Below, in pieces: positions 12,791-23,960 of a DNA stretch of 64,000 nt; within the stretch, counting starts at the first letter, position 1; each line of letters begins with the position of its first letter. Below the pieces are notes generated by a model that did no database searches, was not told the origin of the DNA, and was given only the letters and a program-made list of their open reading frames with translations. This DNA is from Channa striata (taxonomy: Eukaryota > Chordata > Actinopteri > Anabantiformes > Channidae). Position numbers and translations under genes: made by a program. The stretch is from NCBI GenBank assembly GCA_033026295.1, contig CM065173.1:6138001-6202000 (forward strand). The letters run 5' to 3'.

Positions 12791-13593
12791 TGGCTGCGTC
12801 TCTAATTTAACACAGGTATTAGGATGTGACGTTATATAAAATCAAGTCTAAAAACACATCCTGCAGTAAAAGACAGCAACTCGTAGACGATGTACAAACC
12901 GTAGCAACAGGAAAGCACAAAATCGTCTGACCTGTGGTGGTGTCAAACTGTTGAACAGCAGCATGTGGGAGTGGAGTTTAAAGGGACTGGGGGTGTAAAA
13001 GGACTTAATGCAAAGACAGGTCAGGTGGGGGTTTAAAGGTGTGTTCAGGTTTGGTTCATCCTGGACTCAACATGTGATTTAGGTTAATATTCTGATGACA
13101 TGGGTCATGCTGACTCCTCACTGGTGTGTGGGTGGTTCTGAATAATTTGTGTGTGCACGGGTTCTACTGTTGGACTGCTACCCAGGATCGCAACACTCGG
13201 ATGCGGGGGAAAAAAAAGGCCACAACAAAGGTGATGTAAATGGAGTGTTTCATCGCTAGTGCTTGCTTCTCCCTCTCACACACACTCACATTAGACAAAT
13301 CTAAACTCACGAACACACTCTCGCTGATGCAAAGCTGAGGCTTCCTTTCCTTGCTTTAGTCTGGGTGAATGGCAGCAACACTGGCAACTTGGCAAGTGTG
13401 TGAAATTATATTTAGAGATGGCTTGACATGCACACAAACAGACACACAAACACCCAGATACATGGCTGACAGCCTCCGCTCGCTCTAAAAAAACAGTATC
13501 AATGGAAGCCCGGCTTGTCTGCTGAATTGGGTTTTGATGTCTCCTGGCACGCAGAGAATACATTTAAACATCTGTCCTACTGCAGATACAGAG
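12791..13593. other. intergenic, no gene seen
   Basis: Contains 'acccaggatcgcaacactcgg' near 13180 and a poly-A run near 13210-13217. A 90-codon minus frame at 13291-13563 shows no domain. Confidence 0.5.
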
Positions 13594-13613
13594 CACACAC
13601 ACACACACACACA
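13594..13613. repeat. (CA)10 microsatellite
   Basis: A perfect 20-base CA array. It creates the histidine/threonine runs in the overlapping 172-codon open frame, which is why I do not call that frame a gene. Confidence 0.96.
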
Positions 13614-14344
13614 TTTGCATTGTCAAATATTGGTCCAGCAGATGCAAATTACAGGCATTTTTCCATTCAAAGCTCTGCTTATCAGAGCCGCTCATGTATT
13701 CATACCTCAGCATCACAATGATGTTTATTCAAAACTACGGTCCAGCCAACAAATTGCCTCTTTTATCAATTTGAATATTCATATCTGTTGTACTATCCAG
13801 CTGGAAGTACTGACCGACATATTGCAAAGTCAGTATCATAAACAAAAATCAGCTCATTACTCAGGCTTTTTTTTAATTTCAGTACAATACAGTGAAATTT
13901 CAACGCATTTTATTTTTGAAGAGTTTTTAAGTTTTACGTTGTCTGCTGTTCCTGTAGTTTTCAGTATTTCATTTCTAGTAAATTGTAGTGTTTGTAAAGC
14001 TTCTCTGAAGGCCATATTCCTGTTGTTTTGTTTCACCTATTCATGTGTTTAATGTAAAAAACTATGTCAAAACAATTTCTAATTGCATTACAACTCTGCA
14101 CATTGTATGAAATCCTTTGGCTAGCAAATTTCAAATTACTATGTAACAAACTATGTATTTGGGCAGACTCGCAGAGATCCTAATCTCTTTGTCAAGACTT
14201 GCTAACAAGAAGCATTGACTGTCATCAAAGCACAACCATCAGAAATTAAATATGAAATATCAGACAACACAAAGAAAAAATAACTTTACAAAATAATCAC
14301 ATGATAAAAATTAAAGGACTAAAATTGGGAAATGTAGCTTGGAT

Positions 14345-14535
14345 TTGACTTTTACTCTCTCCTCCTGCAAGATCTGCACAGCCTTTCAGAGAGTGGCCAT
14401 TATCAGATTACAGCAAATTAGAGGTTGCAAAATGTGTTACTTAATCAGAAATGAATGTAATTCTCTGCTAATATTTCTGCACAGCTGACTTTACAGGAGG
14501 CATAAACAGCACCTCTCTGCAGTGGGAACAGTTTT
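14345..14535. promoter_or_regulatory. candidate conserved non-coding element
   Basis: Repeat-free block with 'gtggccattatcagattac', 'gcaaattagagg', 'cttaatcagaaatg' and 'gctgactttacagg'. Homeodomain- and GATA-type cores are crowded together. Purely a texture-based candidate. Confidence 0.25.
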
Positions 14536-15359
14536 AGAGCATATTTGTGATAAAAAAAAAGTAAAATGTTTGATAAGAAAGCTTTAAATAAATGAGGCAA
14601 TCTGAGCATAGCAGTGACTTTAGTTTAGCAGGAAGCTGCAGACAAAATGGTCATACAGACGTCAGACCAAAAGCCTGGTTTTATCAGTGTTTAGACATAT
14701 TTGTCCAAATATCATTCAATGAAAAGTATTTTTGTATTTATTAGTTAGTAAATTCTGCTAATAGATGTCTGACATGTTATTGTAAGTTTTGTAGTGTCAG
14801 CAACATGAAGCATGTGTTTTTGAAACCACAACACTAATAAAAATTGACTTCAGAAAAAATTTTACTATGTTTCTCCAGTATCAGTGTATAGCATGTGTTA
14901 AAAGAGCTGCATTCTCCACCATCACTACTCTGGAAAACAATAAATAATAAGTCAAAAACTGGAACGTACCCTAATAGGTGAGTGAATTAGCACGTTCCAG
15001 CTTCTGAGTGACAGAACGCACCTGATCCAGGTGACCAGCAGTGGGAACGAGCAGGGACAGGTGGAAAACAGCCCGGATCTCCTAATTTGACTGGACGTTT
15101 TTGCTGAATCACATTCACCTCTCAGTTAAAGCAGCAGGAAAATGGCTGTAACTCACCATCTACCTGCCATATGGGGCCACTCTGGACATTTGGTGTCAGG
15201 GCTTTGACCTCTGACCTTCGGACACCTGGCAGCTTGTTTTATTGCTCACTGAAAAAGTTCAGCATGTTTTACCGTTGTACTCATTGTGATTCAGAGCAGT
15301 AGTTAAACACTTGAGACAGACGGGCCCATTTAAAAAATGTAAATGACCACCTTGAATCA

Positions 15360-15690
15360 GCCTGTTAACACATTCACTTTCATCATGCGTTCATCCGCCA
15401 GCCGGCTCACCTGACACAGCACTGATAATATCTTCACCGTCTATCACAGTGTGACCTCCACCGAGGTAATTCACGGCCGATGATGCTCTTTTCCCAGCTG
15501 TCCTGGTTAATTAATATGAGTTGCACAGTGGAGTCTGATGTAAAACTCTCTTTCAATTATTCCTCCTGCTTCTGTACCTGCATTAATAGTGATGGTACTT
15601 CTTTATTGTTCGGTCTTACACTGCAGAGCCCGGCGGATATGTCTGCTTTGTAAATTAATATCAGAGATGGATTTCTTTCTCTTTATCTCC
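15360..15690. promoter_or_regulatory. candidate conserved non-coding element
   Basis: About 330 bases of non-repetitive DNA with moderate GC, containing 'gataatatcttcaccg', 'gaggtaattcacggccg', a TTAATTAATA core at 15507-15516, and 'gtaaattaatatcag'. CpGs are retained despite the AT-rich neighbourhood. No open frame spans it. Confidence 0.3.
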
Positions 15691-16479
15691 ATCTTTGTTC
15701 CTCGGAGCTGTGGTGCTTTGGCAAATCTGCTCCTGCCAATCACAAAGTGATTTTGGATTTTTGGGTGTGTTAGCCATAGGGAGTAACATTGCCAATGTTA
15801 AAAAAAATTAAAACATAAAAAACATTTTAAATAATGAAACATACGTTTTTTTCATCCTCTGATGCTGATGCATCTGGCTCCATTTCTTTTTTTGTTATTT
15901 ATCCACAGATGCTAACACTGTTAATGCCATGCTCAAGTCATTCTTATATCATCTTTATGTAGTTAAACTCCACATTTTTTCTTTACACCTCTAACGCTGC
16001 TTATTAGTGCCATTTTTTTCTATTTTCTTTGTAATAAATCGTTCAAACATGCAGAATGCAAACACATCAGAATGCTAATATATCAGGATTTCATTTGTTT
16101 CACTGCCGGTTTCTCAGAAGTGACTTGCTTTTTATTTTGAAAAAAGAATTTCTGTATGATCAGTGTGTTTAAAACTAACAATTCACAGCTAAAAGTGCAC
16201 TAATAGGAATGACTTTTATTTTTATTAACTGTATAGCTGAAGCAGTAATGTATAAAGAATCGGATAGATAAACATGATTTTGCTGTTTTTTTGAAGGTGT
16301 AAATAGATAATTCTAAATGTTTGAATTTCCACACAGGTATGTATTGTACCTTTTATCCACAGCTGCTGTTCTCCACAAACATGTGTAAGGCTTCAGCAAA
16401 TACACTCCTGTCAGACTTGTGTTTAAATATTTCTTTGAAAATAACTCATAAGATAAAATGTAGCTAAATGATTCCTCCA

Positions 16480-16635
16480 GCGATGAGTCTTGAGTGTGAC
16501 CGCAGATCAGGAGGAATCCAATTAAAATTTGACTTGAGCGGCTCTGTCTCTGTTAAAGCAGCTCCTGCTGAGCTGATCCCATCTGTTGTTTATACAGTAC
16601 ATAACTTAATTAGGAACTTTAGTTAAACATAGAAT
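16480..16635. promoter_or_regulatory. candidate conserved non-coding element
   Basis: Repeat-free block with 'gcgatgagtcttgagtg', 'ccaattaaaatttgac', 'gctgagctgatccc' and 'cttaattaggaac'. Its non-coding status is inferred from the lack of any open frame. Confidence 0.25.
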
Positions 16636-16924
16636 TAATTAATTATGCATGGCACCAAAATTATTTGAATAATTCAGGACTAAAATGCAAACATCTTAAT
16701 CTTACAGGACTTTTATCACTTTTTTGCTATTAAGAAATGAAACGATAATAAAGTGCAGCGCCACTCACAGCCATCACTCATCCTGTGTGTTTCTAATTGA
16801 TTCTACGATTTTATTCATTTTACTGTAGGTTTTAAAACAGATGTCATCTGATAATACCTTATCACGTTTGATCCATGTGCTGAAAAGCTGCAGCTCAAAA
16901 TTAAAAATACCAAATATGAACTCA

Positions 16925-17050
16925 GGTCAATTCAAATTTATTTATATAGGCAAGGCACTTTACATAATAAAGTTTTATTACATAATAAAACCCAACAAAT
17001 CCCCCTCGAGCAGCTTTGGGGACCAGTGGAGGAGGTCTACTCCTGTAGTT
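16925..17050 (-). mobile_element. GAATT-tailed fish LINE/SINE 3' fragment, reverse orientation
   Basis: It reads 'caattcaaatttatttatat', 'ggcactttacataataaa', then 'cccaacaaatccccctcgag' and '...ccagtggaggagg'. These phrases recur in the same order at 25.59-25.77 kb and, reverse-complemented, at 60.74-60.94 kb, so the family is shown within this window. I recognise it as a very abundant teleost element whose 3' end resembles CR1/L2-clade tails. This is the shortest and most diverged of the three copies. Confidence 0.7.
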
Positions 17051-17099
17051 GTATAAATGCGTCTCTGTGAATATGTAAATTATTTTTGATTGTCAGGAC

Positions 17100-17525
17100 T
17101 TGGCAGAGATCAAAGTCTGTTACAATCATGTTTTAGATCTTTTTTTTTGCTGGTTCTTCAAAAGATAACTGAGCTTGACTATCTAGGCCTCATTGAGCAG
17201 AAGGTGGTTTATAACTGGTTAATCTACTCCTTCAGGACTCCCACTGTATTACAAAAACTCTTCTAGTTCTACCTGGAACACCTCCAGAGGAAATCACTTG
17301 GAAGAACTCAGTTCAGATTATGTCATCCTGTTGCTCACACAGTGGAGGTTGTAATAGCGGTCAACCCGCTTTTCCAGAGCTCCTCCAGATGACATCATCT
17401 GATGGAAAAGGCCTCTCAGCTAGAAATATTTTAATGTAGAAAAGTTCTAGGAAAGTTTAAAAGCAACCATGTACATTTACACCTAAACTAAAACCATGAT
17501 GAAAAAACTTTAGGTGAAGGTTTAG
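17100..17525. repeat. possible dispersed repeat, class unknown
   Basis: Phrases such as 'ctggaacacctccagaggaa', 'cagtggaggttgtaatagcg' and 'ccagatgacatcatctgatg' resemble a dispersed element seen in percomorph introns. There is only one copy in this window, so the call rests on recall. Confidence 0.3.
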
Positions 17526-17789
17526 GTGAACACTGACTTGAATACAATTTGGCTCAAACTCTCCCTGCGGACAGTTCGTATTATTATTTCCAGGGGTGAC
17601 AGGGGAGGCTGTGGTGATGTGGCTTTAATAGATTGCAGACTTGGATGCTCTTTGGAATGCAATAGAGACAGGGTTGGCAACAGCATATCACTGTTTTCAA
17701 AGGATAACACAGCTGCCTCTGTGAAAAAGGTTTATTATATCTCTATGCTAAATATTTAACAAAAGTCAACAATAAGTCTGTAAGGTTTC

Positions 17790-18690
17790 TGGACTTTTTG
17801 TTAGTGTTGCTTTTGTTTTTTTTCCTGTCGTGGCCTTTTATTTTGTAGTATTGCTTTTCTTTCCTGTTAGTTAGTTTTGTTTTGGTTGCTGTACTTTACT
17901 CCTTTGTCCTTGTCCTTTCACCTCCTATTAATTTAAACCCTGTTCTCCCATCACTGTGTGTTGGTTTGTCTTTCACTCACTTAAATGCTTGTACATGCTT
18001 TTTGTCCACTGTTTGTTTGTTTGTTTGTTTGTTTGTTTGTTTGTTTGTTTGTTTGTTTGTTTGTTTGTTTGTTTGTTTGTTTGTTTGTGTTTGTCTGTTT
18101 GTCATGCGTGCCCTGTTTGCTGCCCTCGGTTGGAGGTTTGGTCCCTTTGTTTGGTTCTTTGTTTAATTATGAATTTGTATCTGTTTATTGTTACCACTTT
18201 TAAGTTATTAACTGGATCACCTTTTGTCTTTATTAGTTTAGTCCCTTTCTTTCTTCTTTTCTGTTTTTATCTTAGTCTATTTTCTGTAAATATGGGTTTT
18301 GTTTAGTCACTTGTTTCTCTTGTTTTAGTTGAACTTTGCGTTGTGTCAGTTTGCTTGTTTTTAGAGATTACATTGCCGTGTTATTATTTTGCTGCACTCA
18401 GTTTCTCCCTTTTATTTCTCTTTGACTTACTTGTTCTTATCCCTGGTTACTTTAGTTTGTCAAGTTTGTTAGTGTGTCCCGTTTAGTTTATTTCTCCCTC
18501 GGTGAGATCTTAAGTTCTTCCTTGTTATTTTCCCTTTGTTTTTATTTTATGATTTATTTGTCCCCATAGGTTGTCTAGTTTGTTTAGGGTTTGTTTGTAT
18601 GTTTCTTGTCCTCCCTTTGTGACTGAGTTTTTTTTTTTGTTTGTTTAAATAAATTATTGTGAATGTCACAGCCTGGATCCTTATTCTATA
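17790..18690. repeat. T/G-rich strand-asymmetric block, probably an old repeat
   Basis: For about 900 bases the plus strand is strongly T-rich and A-poor ('ttcctgtcgtggccttttat', 'cttttctttcctgttag', 'gtttaaataaattattgtg', 'cacagcctggatcc'). It ends with an AATAAA-like word near 18648 and 'gtcacagcctggatcc' near 18665. This texture matches T-rich ends of fish dispersed repeats. Frames of 70-116 codons here are artefacts of low complexity, rich in F, V, C and L. Confidence 0.4.
18011..18088. repeat. (GTTT)19 tetranucleotide array
   Basis: A perfect GTTT array of about 78 bases followed by imperfect units to about 18100. Because 4 and 3 are coprime, all plus frames stay open and encode a repeated four-residue motif. 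It is not a protein. Confidence 0.97.
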
Positions 18691-19792
18691 CAATTGACTC
18701 CAATTTGACATAGAGTAACTGATTAATATTTGTGTCAGTTGTCTTTGCCAAATATCCAATTGATTAGCTGGGCTGGCACATGATCTTCAGTGTGGAGTGT
18801 TTTACATACATATTTGACCGAGGTTTCAAAAGCTTAACTTGAGTTTAACATGAAATGAGGAGAATTGTATAGCAGCTTGGAAGTCAGAGAAGCTCATTCA
18901 TGATCAGATGTTTTTCTTCCTGCAATTTTAGGTGAGAAATGGATGAAATTTTATCTGATTCAAAATTTTGAAAGCTTGTTTGTAAAGTCATGACATGGTG
19001 TTTTTAAGATAAAATGTGAAAGTCAATTATTTGGAGGTCAATGAAAACTGTAGTTTAGTATTTAGTTAATAATCAGAAAAAGGCTACCATGGTCAAAATT
19101 GTCCAGCTTCATTTCTGCTCAAGTTTACCTTCATTAGGAGCTACAGTATGACACATAATTTAATAATGTCATATTATAGTCATAATAGTGTATGTCATAT
19201 TTAAGGACTCATTGCCAGTTTAGAGAGAAAAATCTGTAACCCACAAAGGTGAAACCTAACATTTTATAATTTATTGTTGGGAGACATTAAGGCACTGACA
19301 ACTCTGTTAAGCAGATGTGTCATGACCAGACATTTTGTATAAAGCGTCCTCTTCTATGAGAAATGCACATGGCAGACATGCTAAGGCTAGAAATAGTGAA
19401 GGACACATAACCTACAAATAAAGGTCTGAGTTTTGGAACTAAATACTAATCTACAGCAATTTCAGGCATTTTTTTGGACCATTAGGTTTGGCTTCAAAGT
19501 TAAAAAGTAATGTTTGCTTATATTAATGTGTGTTTTGATTGATTTGCATTTACATTTTTATTTTTTACACATATTTTTGCAAAAGATTTCAACACAAGCA
19601 ATTGTTTCTGTGCAAGCACATGAGGGGAAATAAAATATGTATGTATATATGCCTGTTTGTGTTTGCGTGTGGCTGTGTGTGTGCTGCAGACAAACAGTAA
19701 CATCAGCTATTTCTGAGAGTCCAATATTTTCCGCCACAGTCAACAGCTGCCTCGAGGCACAGAGGAAGCTCCCATTTGGCTCTGAGACTTTA

Positions 19793-19795
<3 letters not shown>
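18691..19795. other. intergenic, no gene seen
   Basis: AT-rich DNA with imperfect GT runs near 19660-19683. No coding or RNA feature is visible. Confidence 0.5.

Positions 19796-19855
<60 letters not shown>
19796..19855. repeat. (CA)29 microsatellite
   Basis: An uninterrupted CA array of about 60 bases, the longest perfect CA array on the plus strand here. Confidence 0.98.
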
Positions 19856-19857
<2 letters not shown>

Positions 19858-20529
19858 CTTTGGGTATAATTATTTGGAAAAACAGCAGTCAATAACATGG
19901 TCGTCTCTTAAGTTTGATCAAAGCGTCGACAGACAAGTCTCCAGTGCAAAACGTCCTTTATTTACCAAGTGGATTTAAAAAAGATGAAACACACACACTA
20001 CTACTACTACGGAAACTAAAATGGTTCTTTAACCATGTACCAGATCAGAAAACTGCTGTATAACTAGAAATACTTACTCACCATCACTGACTGAAAGCTG
20101 GATCAATGGCAGGTTGGTTGCAAGATTTAATGTTATTGATTATTTTTTCCATCTTCTGAGCAGGAACATTTTTTTCAGACACAGTACTGAGGTTAGTAGC
20201 AAAGATTCCTGATGTCCGTCCCGTCCTTCTGCGCTTTTTGTTTGAGGAGTCTCGCTAAAGAAATGGTTCAAAGCATTGACCTGACCACACACACTTTCAG
20301 TACAATATAGATCAGAGTTTTAATTCAATTTATCCTGTCTGAATTATTCATGAGACAAATCACATCACTATCTTCAACATCCTTGTGTGTGTATCAGATG
20401 TGTGTTTTCAGTTTGTATGCACGAGAGTGTGACTTTAACTATATATTGCAGTGATGAACAATTTGAATGTCCACGAATGATTATTATGTTTAAATGAAGT
20501 TGTTAGTGTCAGAGGTTAGGTGTTCTTTA
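19856..20529. other. intergenic, no gene seen
   Basis: Includes a short (CTA)5 run near 19997-20011. Otherwise AT-rich without visible features. Confidence 0.5.
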
Positions 20530-20970
20530 CTCTAGTACGTTCTAGTCTTCATGTGTCTTTTGGTTTTTCATCTTGTGTTGTACGTGTCCCCGCAGTTTCC
20601 CTCCTCTCCTGCTGAGGCTCCCTTTTCCCTTCTTGATCCTACTCCTTGGTTGGCATCGGTCGTCACACCTGTTCTGCATCACTCTTCATTCATACATGTT
20701 TATGAGGACTGCTTTCGGTTATGTTATTTTCTAGTGTGTCTCTCTATTACTCAGCTCTGCACTTCCTGTTCCCTGATCACCAGCCTTTGATAGTTGTTAC
20801 TCACCTCCTGCGTTTCTAGTGAGTGATTTATGCTCCTAGATTATTAGGTTATTATTTAGGTTATTATTTTCCTCCTCCATTTGTATTTCTAAATTATCAG
20901 TTTCTTTAACAAAAGTCTCGTAGTGACTCCTGCTCTTGGATCCCTGGGTGAGTTGGCTCACAGTTACATG
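20530..20970. repeat. probable dispersed repeat, T/C-rich strand
   Basis: Phrases 'ccccgcagtttccctcctct', 'gtcacacctgttctgcatca', 'cacttcctgttccctgatca' and 'ctcctgctcttggatccctg' are T/C-rich and resemble, in opposite orientation, the type of dispersed repeat found at 11.9-12.8 kb. No homology was computed. A 79-codon frame across it has no domain. Confidence 0.35.
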
Positions 20971-22273
20971 TCTGTCCGAAGGCTGAAACATAGTTTAACT
21001 GGTTAGATGAGCTTTACTACTGATGTTGCCCCCAATCTGCCTGTCAAATTTGTATTATTTTTTTCTTGATTCAAATTTCTACCGGGGTCCTTTTGAACAA
21101 CAGCAAAGCAAATCACATGATATTACAATTTTACCTCATTTGGATTTACAGTCCAAACATGGAATATGAACTCTTTTCTGCCTAAAAGCTGGAAGAAAGC
21201 TCAGGAAAAAGGAGGGAACCACTATTTGATTTTTTTAAACTAATCTGATCCATTTCGATAAATATATAGATCTGATTTACCCTACAATGATGCTGTTGAC
21301 CATGACCAGGCAGGTGATGTTGAAAAGCTGACAAGCTCAATGGACTCAATGGCAAAACAGAGCTCTTATTAATAAAACAGGATTTGCTGATGTAAAATTA
21401 CATCATTGTGAGACTCAGGTTGGATTTTTGTGACTGCTCCCAATGTGGACAGCTGGCTGGTTTTTAACACGACCATTATCAGCAGATGCCGAATGGCAGG
21501 ACTCTGACTGGGGTGTCTCCTTTGTGGAGATTGATACCAGGCATTTTGCAGCAGCTGCAGAAAGCGTGACCTGTGCCACATCTGCATAAGGCTGATCTGT
21601 GTCGAGCCACGCAGGTCACTGCGACTAATGAATCCATCAAGGCAGAGGCCCGGGAAGATTGCTGAGGACTAACTCTGTCCTTCAGTGTCCTCTGCTTGTT
21701 TTAGCTTGTAACAATAGGAAAGAAACTGATTATCTGCATTGTTCTAAATGCAAAACCAAATGTGTTGCCTCGGTGTGACATGTGGGACACAGTTATAGCG
21801 TGTTGCAATAGGCCTTGTTCACAACCGGCAGTTTGACTTCACAGGAAAAGCAAAGGTGTTACTTATAACATCAACGATGGTGCTACTGTATTCAGGTGTA
21901 TTCAGGTGTCTTAATGACATCTGGAAACTTGTTTAAATTTCACCATGTCTTTTCCATTAGCTGTCAGACAAATTAGCTTCGTGCATGTATTTAATAATGA
22001 ATAATAAAAGCACATGTAGAGTCCGTGTCCAGCCACCTACAACTCCCAGGACATATTTAGGTTACAAATTCCAATATAGTTTGTATTTATCAAAATATAA
22101 ATAACAGCAACTGAACTGAAAGATTTAAAACAGTTTTTGCTCATGTCACATCTTCACCTGGGAAACCAAGCCAACCAGACCCCAGCAATGATAGTTGCAT
22201 GGGCTCAGCAGGACTTCACACACCAGCTGGGTCACAAACGTGAGTCTAGCTAGTTTGAACTTTCTGGCAGGTA
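20971..22273. other. intergenic, no gene seen
   Basis: No exon, RNA gene or clear transposon. 'attcaggtgt' is directly doubled near 21891-21909 ('ttcaggtgtattcaggtgtc'). A 72-codon minus frame at 21369-21587 has no domain. Confidence 0.5.
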
Positions 22274-22600
22274 CACTGAAAAATTTCTCGTGTTTAATTT
22301 ACCTAATTTTATTATGTCAAGTGGTTGCATGCAGTGAATTTCTGTGTACGGACATATTGTTTAAGTTAAGTATGCTTAAAATGTTTAGGTAATTTTTGAA
22401 TAAATTGTATCTGCAATTTGTGCTAAATTATTTTGGTTAATGTTAAACTAATGTTATTACTAATTCCAACTTGACCCGTGTTAAATGCACCTAAACATAT
22501 TCTGTAAGTAACTAAATGCTTGAATTCCTACATATTAATATTACGTTTAATGTAATTAAAAAATGTTGTGATTGTTAAATTGCACCAAAGCACACCAAAA
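22274..22600. mobile_element. left part of a TIR-type element related to the 48.4-kb copy
   Basis: The block starts 'cactgaaaaatttctc' and carries 'gacatattgtttaagttaag...gcttaaaat'. The element at 48.4 kb starts 'cactgtaaaatccaag' and carries 'tacatattgtttttaagtcac...aacttaaaacg' in the same orientation, so the two look related. The block runs directly into the polyadenylation end of the decayed minus-strand gene at 22.6 kb. No matching right terminus was found between 23.9 and 25.1 kb. Confidence 0.35.
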
Positions 22601-22614
22601 TGTTTTTAAACAAC

Positions 22615-22620
22615 TTTATT
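22615..22620 (-). terminator. polyadenylation signal AATAAA on the minus strand
   Basis: 'tttatt' on the plus strand reads AATAAA within 'ggcaaaataaagttgttt' on the minus strand. It lies at the downstream end of the gene-like stretch, with a G/T-rich 'ttttggtgtgctttgg' following by about 20 bases, as expected for a cleavage region. Confidence 0.45.
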
Positions 22621-22829
22621 TTGCCATATATATGCAACAATCAAAATGTGGTCTTATAAACAAGGATGTTGGAAAACTTGAAGTACTATTGCTATTAGAA
22701 AAGCATGTGCATCTTGCATCAGATGTAAATCTTACTTGTTAAGAGCTTACAAAAAGTTAAACCATCCCATAATTAAATATTTCGTATTGTAATAATGCCA
22801 CTATGAGATCAATATGGAGACAAAGTCAA

Positions 22830-23710
22830 AGCTGCATCTTCACATCACATTAAAAGCTTAATGGCTTAACACATAAAGGTGGCCTGTAAATTATGAGTGT
22901 ATATAGAAATCTGTTAATAAATAACAGATTTTTTGTTGTCTCAAACAAGAGTCCCTGTAATATAATGTTGTGCAAAGACTTTCTGGAGCGGCTAGATATC
23001 TTTTAACATGCATGTGTCCCGCTTAAAAGTATAAAACAAAAAGCAAAAAATTATTCAATTAAAAAAAAATAAAATGCACCAGAACTCTCCATAGCTGGGA
23101 CACATTGAGTATGGACAGCCTGATCAAAAACAGAAACTACAATGTTACAGTTTTCATTTAAGAGACTATTTTACAAAATATCCCATCTAAACATCTAACT
23201 ACAACTATCAATAACTGCACTCACTTTGCTTTAATCTTGTAACATCTTTACATCTTTCATCTTTTGGAGCTGCATTTTCACATCACAGTAAGTATCACCC
23301 CTAAGCCAAAAACAACATTACTTAAGGCATCAGGATGACGAAAGAAATCCTAAAACATTTATTTTCTTTTAGTATAGCTATGCCACTCATAAATTCAGAT
23401 TGTATATAATAACACAACCATTATAAAATGAAAATGCAGAAAAGTTAGGCTCAGTGTTCAGAGACAATGCTGAATATGATATCTGTTGTGCCAAACAAGA
23501 GTGCCTGCAGCCTGATATGATTTAACATCTATGTCCCTGCCTGAAAAAGAATTGAAGAAGCAGCAGCACATAAATCAAATGAACAGTCCATAGCTGGGAC
23601 ATGGACACGGTCCATCTGATCACACTGAAACACTCCAAACAATGGTGTGTTACACATTTCAACTAAATACTCAACCATGAGTTCTAGTAAAGCCAAAAAC
23701 AACAAGGTGG
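22830..23710 (-). repeat. degenerate ~430-500-bp tandem repeats
   Basis: Three anchors recur. 'ccatagctgggac' occurs at about 23089 and 23589 (period 500). 'gctgcat(c/t)ttcacatcaca' occurs at about 22831 and 23269. 'agccaaaaacaac' occurs at about 23301 and 23691. A 'caagagt(c/g)cctg' word at about 22947 and 23498 follows the same spacing. The copies differ at many positions, so the duplication is old. Confidence 0.6.
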
Positions 23711-23820
23711 CTTAAAACCAAGATGAATAAAACAATCCCTACAGTCGCACCTACAAGTGAAAGGATGTTTATTAAATTTTTAATCGCAAATATTTTAGTT
23801 GGAAAAAAATTACACATAAC

Positions 23821-23949
23821 TTATCTGATGATGCAAAGAACAGTGAGAAGTGGAACAAAGTGTAACTTTGGTGTTTTTCCTAAATGGAAATTAAGTTGTC
23901 GGACGTCATTATCCTCAACAATCACTCTCAGCTTCACAGGCTGCGACAT
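23821..23949 (-). pseudogene. eroded first coding exon, PB1/ubiquitin-fold-like N-terminus
   Basis: On the minus strand an ATG at 23949-23947 lies 8 bases after a good acceptor (a T-rich tract ending 'ttttaacatcag' at 23958). It opens 42 codons to a TAA at 23823-23821. The N-terminus reads MSQPVKLRVIVEDNDVRQL, a beta-hairpin-like pattern I recognise as the start of PB1-like domains in multicopy fish proteins. After about residue 22 the expected continuation is lost: the frame reads FHLGKTPKLHF and similar, suggesting a lost donor or a deletion near 23880. The frame is short and was missed by simple length filters. The call rests on this single peptide plus the acceptor; the rest of the protein is not present in the window. 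Confidence 0.45.
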
Positions 23950-23960
23950 TCATCAGTCTG

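Larger units (their letters stand above)
13614..16924. other. intergenic, low in repeats, with several candidate conserved blocks
   Basis: No exon or recognisable transposon was found over 3.3 kb, which is unusual for this window. The plus-strand open frame continuing to 14052 is AT-rich and has no domain. A 9-bp inverted pair (ctggaacgt at 14959-14967, acgttccag at 14992-15000) could form a small hairpin. Three CNE-like blocks within the interval are listed separately. Confidence 0.45.
22600..23960 (-). pseudogene. decayed copy of a multicopy, transposon-associated fish gene
   Basis: Read on the minus strand, this stretch has a splice acceptor, a start exon (listed separately), about 1.2 kb of non-coding sequence with internal repeats, and an AATAAA signal. 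The middle contains degenerate repeats: 'tcccagctatgg' occurs on the minus strand at plus positions about 23097-23086 and again 500 bases earlier in the transcript, each followed by related words such as 'gacactcttgtttg'-like phrases. I recognise the leading exon as the N-terminus of a protein family found in many copies in fish genomes, often labelled SAMD3-like or uncharacterised. The long coding body expected for that family (several hundred residues) is absent, so this is a deleted or eroded copy. What the family does is not established, and I infer no function. An alternative is a non-autonomous derivative in which the repeats are structural. Confidence 0.4.

Noticed and set aside
13534..14052. 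172-codon plus-strand open frame, the longest in the window
   Set aside because: It includes a CA microsatellite (threonine/histidine run), overlaps another frame in a different phase, and has no domain or conserved-looking segment.
14959..15000. Possible microRNA-like hairpin (9-bp stem)
   Set aside because: The stem is too short for a microRNA precursor and the flanks do not pair.
17956..18306. Plus-strand frames with a repeated four-residue FVCL-type motif
   Set aside because: Direct translation of the GTTT array in all three frames.
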